7,698 nucleotides of DNA, taken from Candidatus Ruthturnera sp. (GTDB lineage Bacteria > Pseudomonadota > Gammaproteobacteria > PS1 > Pseudothioglobaceae). The stretch spans positions 1 through 7,698 of the forward strand of contig JABGOT010000097.1 in NCBI GenBank assembly GCA_018648985.1, read 5' to 3'. The position numbers and the translations under genes were made by a program. Below the pieces are notes generated by a model. That model saw only the letters and a program-made list of their open reading frames with translations. It did no database searches and had not been told where the DNA came from. This document shows, piece after piece, positions 1 through 7,227 of the stretch (position 1 is the stretch's first letter; every line of letters starts with the position of its first letter).

Positions 1-4
1 TATT

Positions 5-400
5 ATGGCAAAGACAGAAACATTTTACGCAACAGGCAGAAGAAAGACATCAGTGGCTCGTGTTTACATGACTAAAGGTAAAGGTGTGTTCACAGTAAAT
101 AAACGCCCAATGAGCGAATATTTTGGTCGTGAAACTTCTTCAATGATTATTAACCAGCCGTTAGATACAGTTGAGATGAGAGATAAGTTTGATTTCAATA
201 TTGTAGTTAAAGGCGGCGGTGATACTGGCCAAGCAGGTGCAATTCGTTTAGGCGTGACACGCGCATTAATGGAATACGATAATGATCTTAGACCTGAATT
301 ACGTAAAGCAGGCTTTGTAACTCGTGATGCTAGAATCGTAGAACGTAAGAAAGTTGGACACAAGAAAGCACGTAAGAGCGAGCAGTTCTCAAAGCGTTAA
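5..400 (+). CDS. rpsI: 30S ribosomal protein S9
   Basis: S9 (uS9) is a protein of the small ribosomal subunit head, and its basic C-terminal tail reaches the P-site tRNA. The 131 residues are close to the 130 of E. coli S9. Visible family marks are GRRKTSVARV at residues 11-20, GGDTGQAGAIRLGVTRAL at 71-88, LRKAGFVTRDAR at 99-110 and the conserved end QFSKR at 127-131. The tail reads KKARKSEQFSKR, with S-E where many relatives have R-P; this is a mild variation. The ATG at position 5 gives the normal family N-terminus (MAKTETFYATGRRK). Only four bases lie upstream, so its ribosome binding site and the usual partner rplM (L13), if present, are outside the window. It is convergent with the leftward gene run and ends about 20 bases before the shared terminator. 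Confidence 0.98.
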   Translation: MAKTETFYATGRRKTSVARVYMTKGKGVFTVNKRPMSEYFGRETSSMIINQPLDTVEMRDKFDFNIVVKGGGDTGQAGAIRLGVTRALMEYDNDLRPELRKAGFVTRDARIVERKKVGHKKARKSEQFSKR

Positions 401-420
401 TTTTCTTTCAAGCGTTATTC

Positions 421-450
421 AAAAAAAAACCCGCGTTATGCGGGTTTTTT
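421..450. terminator. Bidirectional rho-independent terminator
   Basis: A CCCGC arm (430-434) and a GCGGG arm (440-444) enclose the 5-base loop GTTAT. The hairpin is flanked by nine A on the left (421-429) and six T on the right (445-450), so the stem extends into A-T pairs and a U-tract follows on either strand. It lies between the rpsI stop (398-400) and the stop of the leftward glucosaminidase gene (457-459). It can therefore end both convergent transcripts. The leftward transcript gets the longer U-tract of nine. Confidence 0.93.
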
Positions 451-456
451 ATTGTG

Positions 457-1182
457 TTAAATTTTGTGGTCGTACCGTCCTAATTTATTTTGCCTAATGA
501 TGGCTTGCACAGTTTCGACATAATCATAGCCAATTTCAGCGTAGTTCACCAATCCTTCTGCCAGTCCGGTGCCTGTAATTGACTGTTGTGTGTCACGCTT
601 ATTTTGTCTAATTTTTCTGAGTGTTGTATAGGCAGAGTTCCGGTTAATTGAGCGCATGTAATAGGCGATACTTTTAGACAATGATGCAAATTTTGCAACC
701 TCATGAGTATCATTTTTGTTTCGTCTTAAAGGCACAACGCCGCAGCCTTTTTTAAAGCACCAAAGACCAAAGTAATTATGATGATATTTGGCAAACCTTG
801 ATCTACCCCAATTAGATTCGTAAGCTGCTTGTGCTAAAACTAGCGAAGTAGGCACAACATCAACTGAACCAAGCAAGTCATCGATGCTTGCATCGTCTTT
901 GAACTTGTAATATTTTTTTAATGCTGTCATTTTATTAGCACTTACTTGGTCATTTTTGATTCGACTTCTTAACTCGATAATTTTAGAATTTTGTCGCTGT
1001 ACTTCTGGCAATAAGTAGTCAAAAAATGCTCTTTTTCTTTCTTTGACATCTGTGATCTTATCAAAGTCAGGTGCTCGTTTTGAATTCATCCAAGATTCTA
1101 ACCCCCAAAATTCATTTGCATGAATTGGGCTGGAAGATATAACTAAAAAAATTAGGAATATTTTAAGTTTCAAATCGTTCAC
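457..1182 (-). CDS. Secreted Bax-like glucosaminidase (peptidoglycan hydrolase)
   Basis: Predicted exported beta-N-acetylglucosaminidase of the Bax/FlgJ-type glucosaminidase family (GH73-like), expected to cut peptidoglycan glycan strands in the periplasm. Residues 1-22 look like a signal peptide: a short charged start with two lysines, a hydrophobic stretch IFLIFLVI (8-15), then a plausible cleavage after SPIHA. The catalytic domain covers roughly 100-232. The probable catalytic glutamate is E122 in LAQAAYESNWGRSRFA, followed by NYFGLWCFKKGCG (136-148), a pattern typical of E. coli Bax; its two cysteines could form a disulfide. At 241 residues it is somewhat shorter than E. coli Bax. The start is GTG, placed so the frame overlaps the upstream phosphatase gene by 20 bases. 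A TTG at codon 4 (1171-1173) is an alternative start, and neither has a clear ribosome binding site. It is the last gene of the run. Family is confident; the exact bond cut is inferred. Confidence 0.87.
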   Translation of the reverse strand: MNDLKLKIFLIFLVISSSPIHANEFWGLESWMNSKRAPDFDKITDVKERKRAFFDYLLPEVQRQNSKIIELRSRIKNDQVSANKMTALKKYYKFKDDASIDDLLGSVDVVPTSLVLAQAAYESNWGRSRFAKYHHNYFGLWCFKKGCGVVPLRRNKNDTHEVAKFASLSKSIAYYMRSINRNSAYTTLRKIRQNKRDTQQSITGTGLAEGLVNYAEIGYDYVETVQAIIRQNKLGRYDHKI

Positions 1183-1693
1183 AAGAGCCAGAAATGACTT
1201 CTATTGTAAACATTTTTTCAATAGGTGATTGAGATAAATGCGATTTTATCACTCTGATAACGCCTGCATGCGCGACAATTAAAACAGATTGATACTGTTG
1301 TTTGTTTTGAATAATCGATTCGAATACTGATAGAACTCTAGTTTGAAAACCATGCAAATATTCAGCATTCGGTGGGCGATTAGCAATAGGATTGGCTTTA
1401 AACTGGTCCACGGTATTTTGACCGATTTCAGCAGTACTCTTACCTTGCCAGTCACCAAATCCTAGCTCCTGAAATTCATCAAATACTTGGTAGGGGGTTT
1501 CTTGTGTTGCAGACAGATGTTTGGCGAAATCAGCACAGCGAACAAGTGGCGAAGTGGCGATAAAATCCCAAGTTTTATTTTGCGTGGAATCCAGCATTTG
1601 TTGCCAGCCTTTGTCAGTTAGCGCATCATCTTGGTTGCCTCGATATAGGCGACCACCTTTGGGCTCACCGTGTCTTAGCAGATCTAAGATCAT
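1163..1693 (-). CDS. Histidine phosphatase family protein (CobC-like)
   Basis: Small cytoplasmic member of the histidine phosphatase (phosphoglycerate mutase-like) superfamily, which transfers phosphate through a phosphohistidine. All expected active-site residues are visible: R7-H8-G9 in LLRHGEP, R52 in SPLVRC, E76 in ELGFGDWQG and H142 in VAHAGVIR. The 176-residue length and the LYRG-N-Q-DDALTDKGW region (17-30) resemble CobC alpha-ribazole phosphatases, but no cobalamin gene is nearby. The substrate is therefore open: alpha-ribazole phosphate, a sugar phosphate, a nucleotide or a phosphoprotein (SixA-like) are all possible. The ATG overlaps the gpsA stop as ATGA (1690-1693), which suggests translational coupling. 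Its own 3' end overlaps the glucosaminidase start. No signal peptide. Confidence 0.85.
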   Translation of the reverse strand: MILDLLRHGEPKGGRLYRGNQDDALTDKGWQQMLDSTQNKTWDFIATSPLVRCADFAKHLSATQETPYQVFDEFQELGFGDWQGKSTAEIGQNTVDQFKANPIANRPPNAEYLHGFQTRVLSVFESIIQNKQQYQSVLIVAHAGVIRVIKSHLSQSPIEKMFTIEVISGSCERFET

Positions 1694-2664
1694 TCGTTAA
1701 TTTGTTCTCTCGACATTAGGTGGTTGACCGCCTCTACAGGTGTAGCCTTGCCTTGGGTTACGTAATACACTTGTTCACAAATAGGCATTTCAACTTTATT
1801 ACTAGTGGCAATAGATAAAATTAAATCTAGAGTATTGAGCCCTTCAACAGTTGCCCCAACATTTTTTAGTGCATTTTCTACATTGTGATTTTTAGCCAGC
1901 TCCTTGCCAAACCTTCTGTTTCTAGATAAGTCATCAGAGCAAGTTAGTACCAAATCTCCAAGTCCAGAAAGGCCGATAAAGGTAGATTTGTCGGCGCCAA
2001 GACTAACACCAAGACGCGTCATTTCTGCCAATCCTCTGGTGATTAATGCGGCTTGAGTATTAATACCATAGCCTAATCCAGATGCAATACCAGCGGCAAT
2101 GGCTAAAATATTTTTTACCGACCCGCCAATTTCAACACCAACAATATCCTTGTTGGTATAAGCTCTAAGATAGTTGGTTTGAATTAGATCGGAAAAATAA
2201 TCTCTGGTGCTTTTATCTTTTGAGGCCACAACTACAGCAGTCGGTTTGTTGTCTGCTACCTCGTATGCAAAGCTTGGGCCAGAAATCACACAAGCAGATT
2301 TCTCTGGAATAATTTTTTCAAAACTCTCATGTAAAAAACAATTTTCAACAGTATCAAAACCCTTAGTAACCCAGGCCAATTTATGTGCTTCATTAATCAA
2401 TGGCTTTATTTCATTTAAAGTTGAAGAAAATCCATAACTTGGTACAGCGATTAAAATACTATCAGAGTCACCAAGGTTTGATTTATCCGCTAAGATCTTA
2501 ATATTATCAGAGTATTCTACAGGCAGTGCGTGGTGCTGAGGCTTGAGCCTTGTCACTTCGGTTTTAGTGTGGGCATACAAATATACTGTGTCAAATTTTG
2601 TACTTAGAGCAATAGCCAAAGAACTACCCCAAGCACCAGCGCCAATAATGGCTAGATTAGCCAT
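1690..2664 (-). CDS. gpsA: Glycerol-3-phosphate dehydrogenase [NAD(P)+]
   Basis: GpsA reduces dihydroxyacetone phosphate to sn-glycerol 3-phosphate with NAD(P)H in the cytoplasm, supplying the backbone for phospholipids. The N-terminal Rossmann fold shows GAGAWG at residues 8-13. Further family marks are WVTKG (98-102), ISGPSFAYEVA (127-137), the likely catalytic lysine K184 in EIGGSVKNILAIAAGI, the C-terminal-domain motif GLSGLGDLVLTC (231-242) and SRNRRFG (247-253). The length of 324 is slightly below the 339 of E. coli and the protein looks complete. The ATG overlaps the end of grxC by 8 bases, and its own stop overlaps the next start as ATGA. In E. coli secB lies between grxC and gpsA; here there is no room for it. 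Confidence 0.97.
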   Translation of the reverse strand: MANLAIIGAGAWGSSLAIALSTKFDTVYLYAHTKTEVTRLKPQHHALPVEYSDNIKILADKSNLGDSDSILIAVPSYGFSSTLNEIKPLINEAHKLAWVTKGFDTVENCFLHESFEKIIPEKSACVISGPSFAYEVADNKPTAVVVASKDKSTRDYFSDLIQTNYLRAYTNKDIVGVEIGGSVKNILAIAAGIASGLGYGINTQAALITRGLAEMTRLGVSLGADKSTFIGLSGLGDLVLTCSDDLSRNRRFGKELAKNHNVENALKNVGATVEGLNTLDLILSIATSNKVEMPICEQVYYVTQGKATPVEAVNHLMSREQINE

Positions 2665-2908
2665 TTAAGATGTCGTCCAATCGACCAGATTGCTCGGCAG
2701 CTGATAAGTCATCAAACCCACCTACGTGTGTGCCATTAATAAAGACTTGAGGCACGGTGTTTCTACCGGTTTTTTCCATCACCTCATTCCAATCATTCTG
2801 GCTTTTAACGTATCTTTTTTGAAAAGGAACACCTTTACGTTCAAGCAATTGATAAGCTCTTTGGCAAAATGGGCAAGCGTCAGAACAATAAATAATATTT
2901 TTTTTCAT
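2657..2908 (-). CDS. grxC: Glutaredoxin 3
   Basis: Small cytoplasmic dithiol glutaredoxin that uses glutathione to reduce protein disulfides and mixed disulfides, for example in ribonucleotide reductase. At 83 residues it matches the Grx3 family. The redox motif is C12-P-F-C15 (CPYC in E. coli Grx3), with an extra C8. The cis-proline loop TVPQVF (51-56) and the glutathione-binding GGFDDL (63-68) are present. It follows the rhodanese gene after 19 bases and overlaps gpsA by 8, matching the conserved yibN-grxC order. The start codon is directly followed by a run of eight A covering codons 2-4, which favours open mRNA near the start. No Shine-Dalgarno motif is visible upstream. Confidence 0.96.
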   Translation of the reverse strand: MKKNIIYCSDACPFCQRAYQLLERKGVPFQKRYVKSQNDWNEVMEKTGRNTVPQVFINGTHVGGFDDLSAAEQSGRLDDILNG

Positions 2909-2927
2909 CTTTTGTTTTAGTTGTCAG

Positions 2928-3347
2928 TTATTTTTTAATCGGTAAATTGGCTCGTTGCCAAGCTTGCATACCACCCTTTAGATTGTACACTTGTTCAAAA
3001 TTATTACGAGTTAATAAGCCGGCAATGTGTGACGAACGAGAGCCGCTACGGCAATATACTAAAATCTTTTTGCTATTGTCTAGGTTATCTAGTTGGTTTT
3101 TAACTTGAGATAGGGGGATATGAATGTCATTCGCAATGAAACCGGCTTTGCGTTCTTTCTTCTCACGCACATCTAGCACAATCAAATCTTTTTCATCCAT
3201 CAGTGCAATGGCGCCATTGGCATCAACATCTTCGTATTTTTTGAGTTTATCAGCAACAATGTTACCAATAAAGAGTGCAATCAAAACCACCAACGTAATC
3301 GTGGTAAAAATTTGATCGTCGTTTAATAAGAATTCTAAAATTTCCAT
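2928..3347 (-). CDS. Membrane-anchored rhodanese-like protein (YibN-like)
   Basis: Single-domain rhodanese (sulfurtransferase-like) with an N-terminal membrane anchor. Residues 13-30 are strongly hydrophobic (TLVVLIALFIGNIV) and are followed by basic KLKK. The acidic segment before the anchor and the basic one after it suggest the catalytic domain faces the cytoplasm. The rhodanese domain covers roughly 42-137, with LDVRE at 58-62 and the active-site loop C99-R-S-G-S-R-S105. It ends with LKGGMQAW (123-130), common in this family. The length of 139 is close to E. coli YibN, whose gene also precedes grxC. The physiological sulfur donor and acceptor are unknown. The start overlaps the trpG stop by one base (TAATG). 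An AAGGA within the end of trpG lies about 12 bases before the ATG, too far for a standard site. Confidence 0.9.
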   Translation of the reverse strand: MEILEFLLNDDQIFTTITLVVLIALFIGNIVADKLKKYEDVDANGAIALMDEKDLIVLDVREKKERKAGFIANDIHIPLSQVKNQLDNLDNSKKILVYCRSGSRSSHIAGLLTRNNFEQVYNLKGGMQAWQRANLPIKK

Positions 3348-3934
3348 TACAATGTTTTTCCTTTTAAAAAGTTATCTAGCATTTTATGACCTTCTTCAGT
3401 CAAAATAGATTCTGGGTGAAATTGCACCCCCTCAACTGGCATATCCTTGTGTCGAATGCCCATAATTTCATCAATATTACCTTGCTCATCCTTGGTCCAA
3501 GAAGTAACCTCAAAACAATCAGGTAAGCTAGACTGTTCAGCCACCAATGAATGGTAGCGTGTGGCATTTAAAGGATTTTTTAAGTCGGTAAATACGCCTT
3601 GATTATTGTGGTGTACAGGGGATATCTTGCCATGCATAATCTTTTTGGCACCGACAACATTACCGCCAAAGGCTTGCACCATAGCTTGAAAACCCAAGCA
3701 AACACCCAGCATCGGCACCTTGCCCGAGAAGTGTTTAATGGCTTCAATAGAAATTCCCGCTTCATTTGGTGTGCAAGGACCTGGAGAAATCACCAAAAAC
3801 TCAGGGTTAAGTTCTTCAATTTCTTGCACGGTGATCTCGTCATTGCGATGCACTTCAACCACTTGACCCAGCTCGCCAAAATACTGCACCAGGTTGTAGG
3901 TAAACGAATCGTAATTGTCAATCATTAGTAACAT
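3347..3934 (-). CDS. trpG: Anthranilate / aminodeoxychorismate synthase glutamine amidotransferase subunit
   Basis: Class I glutamine amidotransferase subunit that hydrolyses glutamine and channels ammonia to TrpE (anthranilate, for tryptophan) or PabB (4-amino-4-deoxychorismate, for folate). The catalytic triad is C79 in GVCLGFQAM, H173 and E175 in VQFHPESIL. The N-terminus MLLMIDNYDSFTYNLVQYFG, SPGPCTP (50-56) and the MHGK motif (100-103) are typical. At 195 residues it is full length. No trpE, trpD, pabB or pabC lies in the window, so TrpG, PabA or a shared role cannot be separated by context. The nucleophile motif is CLGFQ rather than the usual CLGHQ; the residue is not part of the triad. 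No clear ribosome binding site is seen. The gene follows cmoA after 19 bases. Confidence 0.94.
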   Translation of the reverse strand: MLLMIDNYDSFTYNLVQYFGELGQVVEVHRNDEITVQEIEELNPEFLVISPGPCTPNEAGISIEAIKHFSGKVPMLGVCLGFQAMVQAFGGNVVGAKKIMHGKISPVHHNNQGVFTDLKNPLNATRYHSLVAEQSSLPDCFEVTSWTKDEQGNIDEIMGIRHKDMPVEGVQFHPESILTEEGHKMLDNFLKGKTL

Positions 3935-3953
3935 AATGAGGCTTATTTTACCG

Positions 3954-4667
3954 CTATTTAATCGCTAAAAAGGAGGCAAAATTAAGACACTGAAAGTGAC
4001 ACAAGCTTTGGCTAAAACCTGCAGAATTGAGCCGATCAAAGTGAGTCTTTTCATTGTCAGTAATTAATACATTTTCTATTGATTGGCGCTTGGCAGCAAT
4101 CTCTAATTCGCTATAGCCGTTGGCACGTTTAAAGTCCAAATGTAGTTTGGTTATTTTTTCTTGTTGTTTGGGATCGTCAAAATGAATTTTTTCCGAAACA
4201 ATCAATACACCACCAGGGTTTAAGCCTTGATATATTTTATTAATTAAGGCTTGTCTTTGTTCAACTGGAATAAATTGTAAGGTTAAATTTAAAACAACAA
4301 TAGATGAATTTTCACAACTTATATCATTAATATCGCTGCAAATAACATCAAAGTTTGATATTTTACCATCAAGATTATTCTTGCATTTTTTCACCATTTC
4401 AATCGAATTATCCACAGCGATAATTCGATTATGTTGATGCGGGTTATTTAAACCCAGTGCTAAAGTGACAGCGCCGGTAGATGCACCAAGATCGTAATAA
4501 TTGGTGTTGTCTTGACCATAGGTTTTAACAATCAACCCGATCATTTCAATCATACTTTGATAGCCTGGGACTGATCGCCTAACCATATCGTCAAATACGT
4601 TAGCAACACTCTTGTCAAAAGTAAAATTGACTAAGTCGTTTGCTTTGGTAAAGATTTGATCACGCAT
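3954..4667 (-). CDS. cmoA: Carboxy-S-adenosyl-L-methionine synthase
   Basis: CmoA converts S-adenosylmethionine and prephenate to carboxy-SAM and phenylpyruvate. CmoB then uses carboxy-SAM to form 5-carboxymethoxyuridine at tRNA wobble position 34. The 237 residues are close to E. coli CmoA (247). Visible family marks are FDDMVRRSVPGY (25-36), the SAM-binding segment YYDLGASTGAVTLAL (57-71), VLNLTLQF (125-132), VSEKI (157-161) and KRQSIENVLITD (193-204). R194 in the last aligns with E. coli R199, which contacts the carboxylate of carboxy-SAM. The end FQCLNFASFLAIK also fits. The glycine motif reads DLGAST rather than the DLGCSLG I recall from E. coli. The ATG overlaps the ubiC stop by 8 bases. 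The expected partner cmoB is not in the window. Confidence 0.95.
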   Translation of the reverse strand: MRDQIFTKANDLVNFTFDKSVANVFDDMVRRSVPGYQSMIEMIGLIVKTYGQDNTNYYDLGASTGAVTLALGLNNPHQHNRIIAVDNSIEMVKKCKNNLDGKISNFDVICSDINDISCENSSIVVLNLTLQFIPVEQRQALINKIYQGLNPGGVLIVSEKIHFDDPKQQEKITKLHLDFKRANGYSELEIAAKRQSIENVLITDNEKTHFDRLNSAGFSQSLCHFQCLNFASFLAIK

Positions 4668-5130
4668 AGAGAGATTCTAAGAAAAATTCACTAACCAAAA
4701 GTTTGGTTGTGCCAATGGTAAAGGTTGATCTTCTTCCCCAAGTGCTGCCAGTATGGGTAACTTGTAATGGGCCACGTGTGATGCTAGCATCGTTAAATAA
4801 TATTTCACCCAAAGGCTTTGAGCCAATACTTAGTAAGCTTTTTGTGTCGTTTGTTACTGGTATGACTGAACGCGCAAAAACCATCACTTGATTGTTGCCT
4901 AGTAATTCTACTTCTCGAATGATAGCGTCACCTGTAAAGCCAAGTACAGCAACTTCATTTTGATGAGGCTCGAGTTGTGTTTGTAAAAGCACATTTACCG
5001 AAAAATTATCAAATTTTCTTTTGAGTTTGGCGGTCAATGATTGATCATCATCAAGCCAATGCACAACAGCGTCAGGCACGTTACGTACCTGGTCCAAGCT
5101 CTGCCATGTTAAATCTTGTGTGTCAATCAT
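4660..5130 (-). CDS. ubiC: Chorismate--pyruvate lyase
   Basis: UbiC removes pyruvate from chorismate to give 4-hydroxybenzoate, the ring precursor of ubiquinone, in the cytoplasm. The length of 156 compares with 165 in E. coli. Visible family features are IIREVELLGN (70-79) with R72 (equivalent of E. coli R76), VFARSVIP (84-91), PLGEILF (106-112), and WGRRSTF (131-137) followed by LLVSEFFL, where E148 matches the catalytic-site E155 of E. coli. The presence of ubiC argues for an organism that makes ubiquinone and therefore respires. The usual follower ubiA is absent; cmoA overlaps its end instead. It starts 14 bases after the recG stop, with no Shine-Dalgarno sequence visible. Confidence 0.94.
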   Translation of the reverse strand: MIDTQDLTWQSLDQVRNVPDAVVHWLDDDQSLTAKLKRKFDNFSVNVLLQTQLEPHQNEVAVLGFTGDAIIREVELLGNNQVMVFARSVIPVTNDTKSLLSIGSKPLGEILFNDASITRGPLQVTHTGSTWGRRSTFTIGTTKLLVSEFFLESLYA

Positions 5131-5144
5131 GGCGCTATTTTAAG

Positions 5145-7211
5145 CTAAGTATTCGCATATTGGGATTTGTCATCAGTAATCCAGCGATTAATTAGCGCTT
5201 GTTGATTGTCCTCACTAAGGTTTAAAAACTGTTCTGAATAATAACGCACTTGTTTGAGTAAGTAACCATCTCGCACGATATTGGCGATTTTCATGTCTGC
5301 AATACCGGTTTGTTGCGTGCCCAGAATCTCGCCTGGGCCACGTAATTCTAAGTCTTTATTGGCAATCATAAAGCCATCGTTAGTTTGTCTCAAGATATCG
5401 AGTCGCTCTGTGGCATTGGCACTTAATGGCGCTTGATACATTAAGATACAAATACTCGCATCAGCACCACGACCAACACGACCGCGTAATTGATGTAGTT
5501 GCGCTAACCCCAATCTTTCAGAATTTTCAATCACCATCAGCGATGCATTCGGTACATTCACACCCACTTCAATCACTGTAGTGGCTACCAGTACATGGAT
5601 TTCACCTTGGGAAAATTTATCCATGATTTCAGATTTTTCATCCTTATGCATCTTGCCATGAATCAGCACTACTGATAGGCTGGGTAAACTTTCTTGCAAA
5701 TATTGGTGTGTATTGGTGGCGGATTCGGCGCGTAAAGCTTCTGATTCTTCAATCAGTGTACAGACCCAATAAACTTGGTTGCCACTACCGCAAACTTGTT
5801 TAATCTTCTTAATCACCTCGCCCTTGCGTTCACTGCTCAGCGCAATGGTTTTAATTGGCATTCTGCCCGGTGGCAGTTCGTCAATAATCGATGAGTCTAA
5901 ATCAGCATACGCACTCATGGTCAGTGATCTTGGAATAGGGGTGGCGGTCATCACTAGTTGATGCGGTGTGTTATGTGCTTTTTGCGCCAAAGATAAGCGC
6001 TGATGTACGCCAAATTTGTGTTGTTCATCAACCACCACCAAGCCTAATTTATTAAACTTAACCGATTCTTGAAATAAGGCATGTGTGCCAATCACCACTT
6101 GTGCACTGCCAGATTCGATTTTTTCCAACTGTTCAGAGCGCTCACTTGAGTTTTGTGATCCAGTTAAAAAAGCCACTTTAATGCCGAGTGGTTCAAGGTA
6201 GTTTAAAAATCCTTGTAAGTGTTGACTAGCAAGGATTTCAGTCGGTGCCATAACGGCAGTTTGAAATCCATTTGCTGCCGCTTGCAAACAAGCAAAAACG
6301 GCAACAATGGTTTTTCCCGAGCCAACATCACCTTGTAACAATCTAAGCATTGGATGGTTTGAAGCTAAATCTGTATTAATCTCATCAATGCTTTTTTGCT
6401 GTGCATTGGTCAATTCAAAGCCAAGATTTTTGGATAATTGCTTAGACAATGAATTAGAAATTTTAAAAATATTGGAAATTTTACTTTTGCGTTCATTTTT
6501 GAGCTTGAGTAAGCTTAGTTGTTGCGCACAAAGCTCCTCAATAATGAGTCTTTGCTGTGAAATATGCCTAAATTCGGCAATTTGATCAATATTCTCCCCT
6601 TCTTTTGGGTGGTGCAGTGTTTCTAGGGCTTGCTTGAGTGATGGCATTGAGTTTTTTGCCAAATTTTCGAAATTGTCACTGAGTGGTGATTTCTTTAAAG
6701 TTTCTAGCGCAACGTTGATCCATTTTTTGAGTTGTGCTTGGTGAATATTGCCCGTGAGTGGGTAAATAGGGCTGAGTGTTTTTTCTAAAAGATTGGGTTG
6801 ATTTTTTGAAATAAGACGATACTCTGGATGGTGCATCTCTAAGCCGTCACGCCCAATTTTAATCTCACCAAAGCATTGAATAATGTCGCCACGAACAAGT
6901 TGTTGTTTTTGGTACTGATTAAAGTGGAAAAATCGTAACAGTAATGTTCGATTATTCTCGTCAGACAAATAACACAACAACTGCCTTTGTCTTGTTGCCG
7001 CTTCTTCAATGCGGTCAATCATGAGTTGTACCAACACCTCAGACCCAGATTGTGCATCATCTAGTGAGGTAAATTTAGTTTTATTTTGATAACGAAGTGG
7101 CAAGTGAAACAAAAAATGTTCCAAGTTGTAAATGCCGATGTTGTTGAGTTTGTCTTGCGCCTTTGGGCCCAATCCGTTGAGCGAAATAATCGGATCAGAT
7201 AAGTTATGCAT
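5145..7211 (-). CDS. recG: ATP-dependent DNA helicase RecG
   Basis: RecG is a double-stranded-DNA translocase that remodels stalled replication forks, Holliday junctions and R-loops. The 688 residues match E. coli (693). The N-terminal wedge/OB-fold region covers roughly 1-250, starting with a helix-hairpin-helix-like SLNGLGPKAQDKL. The helicase core follows: Walker A GDVGSGKT (294-301), MAPTEILA (321-328), GTHALFQ (375-381), DEQH box (395-398), TATPIPR (422-428), TTVIEVGVNVPNA (544-556) and QLRGRVGRG (574-582). The C-terminal translocation region shows TNDGFMIANKDLELRGPGE (610-628) and GTQQTG (631-636). All motifs are intact. It sits 16 bases after ridA and 14 before ubiC. The upstream 20 bases are almost pure A, T and C, with no ribosome binding site. 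Confidence 0.98.
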   Translation of the reverse strand: MHNLSDPIISLNGLGPKAQDKLNNIGIYNLEHFLFHLPLRYQNKTKFTSLDDAQSGSEVLVQLMIDRIEEAATRQRQLLCYLSDENNRTLLLRFFHFNQYQKQQLVRGDIIQCFGEIKIGRDGLEMHHPEYRLISKNQPNLLEKTLSPIYPLTGNIHQAQLKKWINVALETLKKSPLSDNFENLAKNSMPSLKQALETLHHPKEGENIDQIAEFRHISQQRLIIEELCAQQLSLLKLKNERKSKISNIFKISNSLSKQLSKNLGFELTNAQQKSIDEINTDLASNHPMLRLLQGDVGSGKTIVAVFACLQAAANGFQTAVMAPTEILASQHLQGFLNYLEPLGIKVAFLTGSQNSSERSEQLEKIESGSAQVVIGTHALFQESVKFNKLGLVVVDEQHKFGVHQRLSLAQKAHNTPHQLVMTATPIPRSLTMSAYADLDSSIIDELPPGRMPIKTIALSSERKGEVIKKIKQVCGSGNQVYWVCTLIEESEALRAESATNTHQYLQESLPSLSVVLIHGKMHKDEKSEIMDKFSQGEIHVLVATTVIEVGVNVPNASLMVIENSERLGLAQLHQLRGRVGRGADASICILMYQAPLSANATERLDILRQTNDGFMIANKDLELRGPGEILGTQQTGIADMKIANIVRDGYLLKQVRYYSEQFLNLSEDNQQALINRWITDDKSQYANT

Positions 7212-7227
7212 TTTTAAAGATGTATTT

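Noticed and set aside
64..363. 99-codon leftward open frame opposite rpsI
   Set aside because: It is antisense to a near-canonical S9 gene. The protein resembles no family I recognise and it would run against strong rpsI transcription.
1543..1560. Short tandem repeat-like GTGGCGAA units
   Set aside because: There are fewer than three copies and they lie within conserved phosphatase coding sequence (SPLVR region), so this is chance similarity.
2898..2905. Eight-base homopolymer at grxC codons 2-4 as a phase-variation or slippage site
   Set aside because: It encodes an ordinary Lys-Lys-Asn start in AT-rich DNA, the frame is intact, and grxC is not a typical phase-variable gene. An open AT-rich start is a simpler explanation.
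3599..3928. 109-codon rightward open frame opposite trpG/pabA
   Set aside because: It lies wholly antisense to a confidently identified gene, has no recognisable motif, and its composition follows from the trpG codons.
6307..6585. 92-codon rightward open frame opposite recG
   Set aside because: It is a shadow of the recG helicase core coding sequence with no promoter, ribosome binding site or family motif.
7212..7227. Possible promoter between ridA and recG
   Set aside because: The gap is only 16 bases and holds no paired -35/-10 elements; AT-rich sequence alone is not enough.
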